Positions 1 to 7,296 of a stretch of DNA of 29,748 nucleotides are shown in pieces. The notes beneath the pieces are model-generated. The model searched no databases. It was not told the origin of the DNA and saw nothing but the letters and a program-made list of their open reading frames with translations. Both the position numbers and the translations under genes were made by a program. The first letter of the stretch is position 1. Every line of letters begins with the position of its first letter. The DNA is from CALARM01 sp964431735 (GTDB taxonomy: Bacteria > Vulcanimicrobiota > SpSt-956 > JAKJGF01), in NCBI GenBank assembly GCA_964431735.1, contig CAYSLJ010000093.1:1-29748 (forward strand). The letters run 5' to 3'.

Positions 1-156
1 AGACGCAAAATATTAACAGTCTGTAAAACCAGTTTGCCACACAACAGGATCATATATTTTCCGGAAGAGTCCGGCCAGGGACAGGTTTTAGAAATGGGTA
101 TGAACTTATCTGGAGCGGTAATTAGTGTTGATAACGGTAAAAATACTCCTGATTGA
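1..156 (+). CDS. 3' end of a truncated reading frame (unknown family, recurring in the window)
   Basis: Frame 1 is open from the window edge to a TGA at 154-156. It ends with the peptide FPEESGQGQVLEMGMNLSG followed by AVISVDNG and a short tail. Bases 1-119 recur almost exactly at 21923-22041, partly at 26957-27026, and as a diverged inverted form near 21819-21895. All four keep the same reading frame, with a conserved core of the type G-(M/T)-N-L-x-G-A-V. Between copies 1 and 2 some changes are synonymous (GGC/GGT, GCG/GCA) and others alter residues (Pro-His to Ser-Arg, Glu to Lys). This suggests a real protein domain that has spread or decayed. I do not recognise the family. It could be the C-terminus of an intact gene continuing upstream or another fragment. 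Confidence 0.4.
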   Translation, partial: RRKILTVCKTSLPHNRIIYFPEESGQGQVLEMGMNLSGAVISVDNGKNTPD

Positions 157-284
157 TCACTGCTCTGTGGTGACGGGTGCTACGGGTGTTGGGTTAAGAA
201 GATTAAACCCGGAACGTGGAGCCTGATTTTAATTGCTGCCTGATTTATCGCTGTCAGTAATTAGAAAAGTTTGTGTAGTTTTAC

Positions 285-1700
285 ATGGAAAAATTTAATG
301 AACCGGTTGGCAGAAAACCGTCGTATGAAAATTTATTAAAGAAAATTTCAGAAATTACAGCTTTTTTTGTTTTTCTTACAGGTATTTTTGTTTTCCTTAC
401 ATGGAAATTTGAAATTTTTATTTCTTTCCACAGGAGTTTCAGTCCCATGTCAGCCAATACTGCTTTTTCTTTTATACTTACAGGCATATCCTTATGGATG
501 GTGCAGACAAAAAGAGTAAGTTTCGTTTTTTATTATCTCAGCAGAATATGTGCTTTTATCGTTTTTGTGATAGCTATTATTACAATAAGTGAATATTTAT
601 TTAATGTTAATCTATATATTGATGAGATATTATGCAAGCAGAATTATGGTTTTGAACGTTATCCTGGCCGTATGTCACCTTCTTCTGCATTGAATTTTAT
701 GTTAATCGGTATGGTCATAATATTTTTAGACATGGAAAGACCTGCTGGTTACAGACCTGCCCAGTATATAATACTTATGGTAGGAGTGAATTCATTTTTA
801 TCTGTTATCGGTTATTTACTCGGTATTGTCTCTTTATTTACTATAGGTCTGTATAAACCTGTAGCATTTCACACAGCTTTATGTTTTCTATTTGTTTCTA
901 TTTCAGTCATAATGTCCAGACCGGATAGAGGTTTTATAAAAATATTCACCGGTAATAATATTGCAGCATATATGTTACGTCATATCTTATTCATATCTTT
1001 TTCTATACCTGTACTTCTGAGTCTGTTATGTTTTTTCTGTCGTATAGGAGGTATTTATTCTGTATCTTTAGGCTTTCTTATATTTTTGTCGTCAAATCTT
1101 ATTGTGTTTAGCTTTTTATTGTATTTTGCTTCATATTTATTAAATAATCTTGAACGTAAGTTCAATAAAGTGACGAATGATTTAAAGATAAGTGAAGAAA
1201 AATTTCACAGTCTTGTTTCCTGTGCCCAGGACGCCATTATTATACTTCAAGAAGGGAAGATTGTTTTTTGTAATGATTCAGCTATAAAGATATTCGGTTA
1301 TTCTTATGAAGAAGTCAGAGGTAAAGAATTTCATATGTTCCTTTCATCAAATCTTTACAGTACATCTGAGAAAGTTGATATTAGCACGATACACACAGGG
1401 GAAGATTACTCAATTTCCAGTAAAATCTGTGAATTTGTTGCACTTAAGAAAAATGGTCACGAATTTTCTGCAGAGTTGTCTATTACTGCAGTAAAGCTTG
1501 ATGATAAGTGGACAACTATAGGCATAATAAGAGATGTATCAAAATATAAAAAATACTGCGATAAATTAGAGAAAAATAATAAAGAAATGGAAAATACTGT
1601 TAATCGCCTCACTGAGGAATTATTAAAGATAAGTTTAAAGCTGAAAGAGATCGAATATGAAAAGGGTATTTATAGAACCGGTCAGAATAAAGCTTCTTGA
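285..1700 (+). CDS. Multi-spanning membrane PAS sensor protein without output domain
   Basis: A 471-residue protein. Residues 20-290 hold about eight hydrophobic segments resembling the membrane sensor regions of many histidine kinases, with the repeated element SPxSAxxF near residues 53 and 132. A short coiled linker leads into a PAS domain (about 305-425) with the typical features FCNDSAIKIFGYSYEEVRGK and IGIIRDVSKYKK. The protein then ends in a coiled coil of about 45 residues. No HisKA, HATPase, GGDEF or methyl-accepting domain follows. It presumably senses a membrane or redox cue and signals through protein contact, possibly with the kinase-like/receiver protein encoded 66 bases downstream on the same strand. 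The ATG at 285 has no strong ribosome binding site. Family assignment beyond PAS is uncertain. Confidence 0.8.
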   Translation: MEKFNEPVGRKPSYENLLKKISEITAFFVFLTGIFVFLTWKFEIFISFHRSFSPMSANTAFSFILTGISLWMVQTKRVSFVFYYLSRICAFIVFVIAIITISEYLFNVNLYIDEILCKQNYGFERYPGRMSPSSALNFMLIGMVIIFLDMERPAGYRPAQYIILMVGVNSFLSVIGYLLGIVSLFTIGLYKPVAFHTALCFLFVSISVIMSRPDRGFIKIFTGNNIAAYMLRHILFISFSIPVLLSLLCFFCRIGGIYSVSLGFLIFLSSNLIVFSFLLYFASYLLNNLERKFNKVTNDLKISEEKFHSLVSCAQDAIIILQEGKIVFCNDSAIKIFGYSYEEVRGKEFHMFLSSNLYSTSEKVDISTIHTGEDYSISSKICEFVALKKNGHEFSAELSITAVKLDDKWTTIGIIRDVSKYKKYCDKLEKNNKEMENTVNRLTEELLKISLKLKEIEYEKGIYRTGQNKAS

Positions 1701-1766
1701 CGTAAACGTTATTTTACTCTATAATTCAAAAGATATTTGAGAGAATATTATGCGGGGGGATAATTT

Positions 1767-3521
1767 TTGTACTGCCTTGAATGTTATAATGAAAATGCCG
1801 ACAATTCTCTCTTTTGCGAATATTGTGGGTGCCCCTTTGAAACAAATAATGAACAGGAAGAAGAGATTCTTAAAAATCGATATAAAATTATTACTTCTTT
1901 ATCTTCTGAAAATACTGTTTTTCTTTCTTATGACTTAAATTTAAACAGACCATGTGTTGTTAAAATAATAGCGGATTTACAGGATTTATCTGATAAGGAG
2001 AAGATATATACCGGGAAATCCCTTAAAAAAGAGGCTTCTTTACTGACCAATTTACGCCATCCCAATCTTCCATGTGTTACTGATTATTTTTTAGAAGATG
2101 ATTTTTTTTATATTATAATGGATTATATAAGAGGTGAAAATCTTGAAGTTCTGTTAAGAGACAGTCCCGGTAAGGCTTTGTCTGAAAGATATGTAATTCA
2201 GTGTTTAATACAGATGTCTCGAATAATGGATTATTTGTATAATTACAAAACCATGTTATACGGTAATCTGAAATTGAATAAATTTGTCGTAAGAGATAGT
2301 GATAAACTGATCATACTTGTAGATTTTGGCACAGTATCTATGAGAAATTTGATAAGTGACACTTCTACTGACAAACAGGATATAAGAAATGATATTTATC
2401 TTGCCGGTGCTATTATGTATCAGCTTTTAACAGGAAAGTATCCTGATGAACCTCTTAAATGTTCTTCTATAAGAGAGATTTTGCCTGAACTGTCGATGGA
2501 TATAGATTTTATTGTCATGAAATGCCTTCAGGAACATGGGAAAGATAGATTTCCTGATTTTAATATTTTAAAACAAAATCTTCTGGAATTATATACATTA
2601 AAGTTCGGTACAGGAAATAAATATAAAACCGCTACGTTTATAACAAAGGATAAAGAAATTAAACATGACGATCTCCAGAATAAATATATAAAAATTCTCA
2701 TTGTTGATGATGATCTTGACATATGTCAGAGCTTTAACAGCATGGTAAAATTTTTTACTGATATGAAGGTTCTTGGAATGGTCCATAACGGCCTTGAAGC
2801 AGTAAAAGCTGTTCTTGAACTTGAAGAAAAGCCTGATGTTATATTAATGGATCTCAGAATGCCGGAAATGGACGGTCTGGAAGCTACTGAGAAGATTATA
2901 CAGAAATTGCCTGATACTAAAATTATAATATTAACGGCATATCTCAGGGAAGAAGAATTTCTGGAATGTTTCAACGCAGGAGCCACAGGGTATATATTAA
3001 AAGATGCAACCCTGTGGGAAGAACTGGAAAAAGCTATCAGGAAAGCTTTTGAAGGAGGTACTCCTATTTCTCCCGAAGCAGGTATTTTCTTAATAAAAGC
3101 ACTGGCTTCTCACCATGCACACAGGAAGGGTATCCATGAACAGGTTATTACCGTTGATGACGAAAAAAACCCTCTAAAACAGGTATGTCCTTTTTGCAGG
3201 AATTTAAATAAAGATAAAGCAAAATACTGTACAGAGTGCGGTATAAATATAATTAAATTTCTGACAGAGGGAAAATTAGAAACAGCCTATGATAAAGACT
3301 TAAAAGAAGAAGAAAAAAATAATATTTCAGAAGACTTTCAGGAACAGGCTGAACGTGAAGAGACATATGAAGATGTTCCTGGATTCGGTATAAAAAACAT
3401 CCTGGGTAAAGCCTTCCAGAGCCTGGATCATAGCTCTGCTCTTAAATTGCCTGAATTTATAACTAAAAAGCTTAATATCGGAGAAGCTGTTGAAATAGAT
3501 CAGAAAACAAAGAAGAAATAG
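1767..3521 (+). CDS. Zinc ribbon - pseudokinase - receiver - zinc ribbon protein
   Basis: 584 residues starting at a TTG, supported by a GGGGGGA ribosome binding site seven bases upstream. Domain order: zinc ribbon (C3, C6, C17, C20), a Ser/Thr-kinase-like domain (about 38-277), a NarL/CheY-type receiver (about 307-430; acidic pocket 314-316, phospho-acceptor Asp362, Thr390, Lys412), a second zinc ribbon (C474, C477, C488, C491) and a charged tail. The kinase domain keeps the VVK lysine (Lys66), a candidate C-helix Glu89 and DFG (186-188). It has no glycine-rich loop, and the HRDxKxxN catalytic loop reads YGNLKLNK, so the catalytic Asp and the metal-binding Asn are lost. It is therefore probably a pseudokinase that scaffolds or senses nucleotide. 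It follows the PAS sensor gene and converges with the hybrid kinase, leaving 10 bases between the stops. Confidence 0.85.
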   Translation: MYCLECYNENADNSLFCEYCGCPFETNNEQEEEILKNRYKIITSLSSENTVFLSYDLNLNRPCVVKIIADLQDLSDKEKIYTGKSLKKEASLLTNLRHPNLPCVTDYFLEDDFFYIIMDYIRGENLEVLLRDSPGKALSERYVIQCLIQMSRIMDYLYNYKTMLYGNLKLNKFVVRDSDKLIILVDFGTVSMRNLISDTSTDKQDIRNDIYLAGAIMYQLLTGKYPDEPLKCSSIREILPELSMDIDFIVMKCLQEHGKDRFPDFNILKQNLLELYTLKFGTGNKYKTATFITKDKEIKHDDLQNKYIKILIVDDDLDICQSFNSMVKFFTDMKVLGMVHNGLEAVKAVLELEEKPDVILMDLRMPEMDGLEATEKIIQKLPDTKIIILTAYLREEEFLECFNAGATGYILKDATLWEELEKAIRKAFEGGTPISPEAGIFLIKALASHHAHRKGIHEQVITVDDEKNPLKQVCPFCRNLNKDKAKYCTECGINIIKFLTEGKLETAYDKDLKEEEKNNISEDFQEQAEREETYEDVPGFGIKNILGKAFQSLDHSSALKLPEFITKKLNIGEAVEIDQKTKKK

Positions 3522-3531
3522 CCTGAGAATG

Positions 3532-6411
3532 TCATATATTTTTTATTTCTTCATCCAGTAATCTTCTTATAACATTTGCCAGTTCCTGTATCTCGAAGGG
3601 TTTCATTATGAATTTTTTTATTCCTATTTTCCTGATCATTTCCGAAGGTATAACCTGACTGAATCCTGATATGAGAATTATGGGGATATGAGGTCTTATT
3701 TCAAGTAATTTCTGAGACAGTTCAATTCCTGTCATTCCGGGCATAGTCTGATCTGTTATTACAATATCAAACCGGTCAGAAGCTTCGCAAAAAGCTTTTA
3801 ATGCCTGATTACCGGTGTATTTTGCAGTTACATTATATCCGAGATCTTCCAGTATTTTCTTTAATACCCTGATAACCATATCTTCTTCATCATCCACTAA
3901 AAGTATGTGTTCATTGCCTCCGGGAGGTTTTGACATTTTTGTGCTTTCTATATATTCATTACTTTTTATTCTCGGAAAAAATATGTGAAAAGAAGTTTCT
4001 TTACCTGTTTCACTTTCTACTGTTATTTCTCCTCCGTAACTTTTTACTATACCATGAACTATAGAAAGACCCATACCACTGCCTTCTCCTATTTTTTTTG
4101 TTGTGAAATATGGTTCAAAAATTCTGTCTCTTATGGATTGATCTATACCATGGCCTGTATCACTTACTGTTAACCGTACGTAATTACCGGGAGGCAGTTC
4201 GTGGTTTAATTCTACAGTATTTGACTCTATATTAATATCTTTAAGGCTGACTTTTATTATCCCCCCTTTTTCTTTCATTGCATCAGCAGCATTTTTACAG
4301 AGATTCATCATTATCTGATATATATGTGTCGGATCTCCGAGTATTATACTTGAATTTGTTATGTTCTGTTTTATGTCAATAGTGGAAGGTATCAGTGGCC
4401 TGAGCATCTTAAGACTTTCTTTTATAATAGTACTTAACTGTACGGGGTTACGTTCTCCTTCTGTTTCACGACTGAAGGTCAGAAGCTGTTTTACCAGTTT
4501 TATTGCCCTGTGGCATGCTTTTTTCATCTGTTCCATATAGGACTGGAGATTACTGTCTTCCGGTATATTATATAGAGCTACTTCTATATATCCGAGTATG
4601 GCTACAAGGATATTATTGAAGTCATGGGCAATACCACCTGCAAGTGTACCTATGGCTTTTATTTTATCAGAATGGCGAAGCTGTTTCTCAAGTTTTGTTT
4701 TTTCTTCTTCTGCTTTTATCCTTTCGGTAACGTCCCTTATAACTCCTGTAATGTAGTCAATATCTCCTTTTTCATCTTTTATAATTTCAGAAATTTCTTC
4801 TACATATATGACAGATTTTTTCCCCATAAGACGACATACTGTGGGAAAACTTTTCCCTGTTACTATGAATTTTCTGAATTCATTGAGTATACGCTCTTTA
4901 TCATCAGGGTGAACAAAATCAAGTATCTTACGTCCTACAATTTCTTCCGGACTGTAACCTAATTTTGCTACCTGTGGAGTGATAAATCTGACTGTACCAT
5001 CCGGATTATATGAATATATAATATCTCTTGTATTTTCCACAAGCATCCTGTAATTTGCTTCAGATCTTGTGAGCGCTTCCTCGCTTTTTTTCCTTTCCAT
5101 AGCATTTATAAAAATTTCACCTGCAAGTTTAAGGAGTCTTATATCCTCTTCTTTCCATTTTTTCTCTTTTTTTACTGAATTAAGCATAAAGTATCCCACC
5201 AATTTATTGCTGAAATATAACGGTATACCGAGAATTGATTTAACTTCTGCTTTTCCCCAGCTTATTTTTTCTTTCTCTGCTTCGTCCGGAAGTTCTGACA
5301 GGCTTGATACACATATATACTGACCGTTTTTGAGTTGCTCAACTGTCCATAAATAGTTTTGCATAGACATGGTTTTAATCTGTTTTGCTCTGGAGCCAGT
5401 CTCTTTATTACACCACTCATAGACTTCTTTGACTCTTTCCACATCATCTGAAAATATATTAACATAGCTTCTGTCAACACCCATAAAATTACCTATTGCT
5501 TCCAGTGCAATGTTTATCTCTCTATTAACTTCTGTAGAGGTAATATTGATAAAGCTGGTTGATATGGTAGTAATAAGTTCTTCTATTGTGAGCCTGTAAT
5601 GAAGTATTTCTTCCATTTTTTTTCTGTCTGTAATATCTACGATAATTCCTCTCAGACCTGTAGTTTTACCGTTATGTATAATAGGTCTTGTATGACTTAT
5701 TGCGGAGAATTTATTACCGTCTCTGCTCAGAATGGTATATTCATTACCATCTTTACACGCTCCTGTCAGTTGCTTTTGCATATTGTCCCGTGCTCTCTCT
5801 CTGTCTTCATTGCTTACCAGGTCAAATATATTAAGGCCTTTACTGATATCTTCTGTGGTATAACCATATGCTAGATGTGCAGCAGAGTTTACAAAAGTAA
5901 GGTTTCCTTTCAGATCTGCTTCGAAAATAATCTGTGGTAATGAATTTGCCAGTTCTTTATATCTTTCCTGGCTTTCCTTTATCTGTAAATTTTTATTCCA
6001 GCTTTTAATCAGGGAATCTACAAGACAGTAAAGTTCTTTTGTGCTGAAAGGCTTTTTCATATAATATATATCTTCATTTAATTTTTCTTTTAGTTCTTCA
6101 AAGGATGTTTTCCCTGAATAGGCAGTTATTATAATTATAACAACATCATTATCAATTTTTCTCAATAAGTCGGCTGTTTCCAGACCGTCCATTTCAGGCA
6201 TCCTCATATCCAGTATACAGAGAGGGATTTTATTGCCTTTTTTATATTCATCCTGAAAATATTCCAGAAGGTTGCGTCCATTTTCAAAGGTTTTTACCAT
6301 CACATCGTCATTATTATCTTTATTAAGACGATTAAAGTCTTTAAATAGTTCTTCATATAACACTAAAAAATCTTTATCATCATCAGCTATAAGAATATTT
6401 TTATTAAACAT
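3532..6411 (-). CDS. Hybrid histidine kinase (REC-PAS-GAF-PAS-HisKA-HATPase-REC)
   Basis: A soluble sensor kinase of 959 residues with no membrane segment. Order: receiver (about 1-125, phospho-Asp68 in ILDMRMP), PAS (about 145-265), GAF (about 275-440), PAS (about 450-570), HisKA with the phospho-accepting His596 in GGIAHDFNN, HATPase with N box NLCKNAADAM, G1 DTGHGID and G2 GSGMGLSIVHG, and a C-terminal receiver (phospho-Asp887 in VITDQTMP). All catalytic residues are visible. I chose the ATG at 6411, preceded by GTGGGA. The frame stays open to 6474, but that extension merely translates a heptamer repeat array and lacks a ribosome binding site. The two receivers suggest a phosphorelay, and the facing PAS and kinase-like/receiver genes are plausible partners. 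Confidence 0.95.
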   Translation of the reverse strand: MFNKNILIADDDKDFLVLYEELFKDFNRLNKDNNDDVMVKTFENGRNLLEYFQDEYKKGNKIPLCILDMRMPEMDGLETADLLRKIDNDVVIIIITAYSGKTSFEELKEKLNEDIYYMKKPFSTKELYCLVDSLIKSWNKNLQIKESQERYKELANSLPQIIFEADLKGNLTFVNSAAHLAYGYTTEDISKGLNIFDLVSNEDRERARDNMQKQLTGACKDGNEYTILSRDGNKFSAISHTRPIIHNGKTTGLRGIIVDITDRKKMEEILHYRLTIEELITTISTSFINITSTEVNREINIALEAIGNFMGVDRSYVNIFSDDVERVKEVYEWCNKETGSRAKQIKTMSMQNYLWTVEQLKNGQYICVSSLSELPDEAEKEKISWGKAEVKSILGIPLYFSNKLVGYFMLNSVKKEKKWKEEDIRLLKLAGEIFINAMERKKSEEALTRSEANYRMLVENTRDIIYSYNPDGTVRFITPQVAKLGYSPEEIVGRKILDFVHPDDKERILNEFRKFIVTGKSFPTVCRLMGKKSVIYVEEISEIIKDEKGDIDYITGVIRDVTERIKAEEEKTKLEKQLRHSDKIKAIGTLAGGIAHDFNNILVAILGYIEVALYNIPEDSNLQSYMEQMKKACHRAIKLVKQLLTFSRETEGERNPVQLSTIIKESLKMLRPLIPSTIDIKQNITNSSIILGDPTHIYQIMMNLCKNAADAMKEKGGIIKVSLKDINIESNTVELNHELPPGNYVRLTVSDTGHGIDQSIRDRIFEPYFTTKKIGEGSGMGLSIVHGIVKSYGGEITVESETGKETSFHIFFPRIKSNEYIESTKMSKPPGGNEHILLVDDEEDMVIRVLKKILEDLGYNVTAKYTGNQALKAFCEASDRFDIVITDQTMPGMTGIELSQKLLEIRPHIPIILISGFSQVIPSEMIRKIGIKKFIMKPFEIQELANVIRRLLDEEIKNI

Positions 6412-6428
6412 AATTTTTCCCACTTTTC

Positions 6429-6460
6429 GTAATGTGTGACGCGTGATGCGTGACACGAGG
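6429..6460. repeat. Heptamer array, TGACGCG type, upstream of the hybrid kinase
   Basis: Three to four degenerate 7-bp units (TGACGCG, TGATGCG, TGACACG) lie just upstream of the kinase start. A related block (ACGCGTAATGC then ATGATGCGTGG) lies at about 6600-6620, over the annotated start of the divergent gene. They belong to the heptamer family seen throughout the window. Confidence 0.75.
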
Positions 6461-6610
6461 ATTTTCATTGCCATATATTTTTTTATAACATATTCTCCAT
6501 ATTATAATTTTTGCCTTTGATTATTTATATATTTTTTTTATTTCATAAATAATTAAATTCTGAAAAGGTTTTTATCATAACTAGAATAATTATACTATAA
6601 CGCGTAATGC

Positions 6611-7228
6611 ATGATGCGTGGCAGGAGATCTTTACGGAAAGAATTGATATATATAGATAATATAAGATATTTTATAGAAAATTATGGTGCCATTGGATTA
6701 TTTATTGCCAATATTCTGGATTCCTCTTTTATTTCTATGAGCGGAACTATGGACGGAGTTTTAATAGCTTTATGCATGAACAGCTCTTTACCTGGCGTAT
6801 TTCTGAACTGTTTTGCCGCAACCTGTGGCTCTGTGACCGGTCTTCTTCTTATGTATGTAACTGTCAGAAAAGGTAAAGACACTTTTTTAAAAAATTATAC
6901 GGCATATTTCAACAGATTTAAAGATTTTATTGAAAAATACGAATTACCTTTTTTCATATTTCTATGTGTCGTGCCACCTCCTTTCCCTTTCAAAATGTTC
7001 CTAATAATCTCCATAATAGTCTGCCGGAGATTTCCCAATTTCCTTGCAGGTATATTTATAGGTAGAATATTTCGTTATCTTTTTGAAGGATTACTGGCAT
7101 GGAAATATGGAAATGAAATAAAATATATAATGGTTCATTATTATCCGTATGTAATTCTATGTCTGCTTATTATGGGACTTATGTCTTATATTGTAAAAAG
7201 AAGGTTTTTAGTGAGTCGTGAGCAGTGA
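6611..7228 (+). CDS. VTT/SNARE-associated (DedA/YqaA-like) membrane protein
   Basis: About 205 residues with four to five hydrophobic segments. The N-terminal pattern GAIGLFIANILDSSFISMSG, the central VVPPPFPFKMFL and the following LAGIFIGRIFRYLFEG match the VTT domain of DedA/YqaA-type proteins, which act in membrane lipid handling. The specific substrate is unknown. The start is uncertain: the ATG at 6611 lies within a heptamer-like repeat and has no ribosome binding site, while a TTG at 6644 lies 15 bases after AGGAGA. At the 3' end the last residues and the TGA stop are encoded by another heptamer array (GTGAGTC GTGAGCA GTGAACG). Confidence 0.75.
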   Translation: MMRGRRSLRKELIYIDNIRYFIENYGAIGLFIANILDSSFISMSGTMDGVLIALCMNSSLPGVFLNCFAATCGSVTGLLLMYVTVRKGKDTFLKNYTAYFNRFKDFIEKYELPFFIFLCVVPPPFPFKMFLIISIIVCRRFPNFLAGIFIGRIFRYLFEGLLAWKYGNEIKYIMVHYYPYVILCLLIMGLMSYIVKRRFLVSREQ

Positions 7229-7296
7229 ACGGTATGGGCGTTTAATAAAACGCCTTGAATATAAAATACGCATCACACATCACCTATCACGCACTA
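7207..7296. repeat. Facing heptamer arrays around a small hairpin
   Basis: Units GTGAGTC, GTGAGCA and GTGAACG at 7210-7231 face units of the type ATCACAC, ATCACCT and ATCACGC at about 7270-7292. Together they can form a long imperfect stem between the convergent genes ending at 7228 and 7294. The TGA of the plus-strand gene is inside the left array, and the TAG of the minus-strand gene abuts the right one. Confidence 0.75.
7237..7254. terminator. Hairpin between convergent genes
   Basis: GGCGTTT and AAACGCC form a perfect 7-bp stem around an AATA loop, centred between two convergent stop codons and nested inside the facing heptamer arrays. It lacks a long T-run, so termination strength is uncertain, but position and symmetry fit a bidirectional terminator. 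Confidence 0.55.

Noticed and set aside
191..210. Terminator hairpin after the partial frame at the window start
   Set aside because: GGGTTAAGAAGATTAAACCC pairs only with a bulge and is followed by GGAACG rather than a T-run.
4624..4962. Plus-strand frame of 112 codons inside the hybrid kinase
   Set aside because: Phe/Tyr-rich antisense shadow with no family resemblance; the minus-strand PAS and HisKA domains explain the region.
6412..6474. N-terminal extension of the hybrid kinase frame
   Set aside because: It translates a heptamer repeat (RITRHTLRK), has no ribosome binding site, and the receiver domain starts properly at the ATG at 6411.
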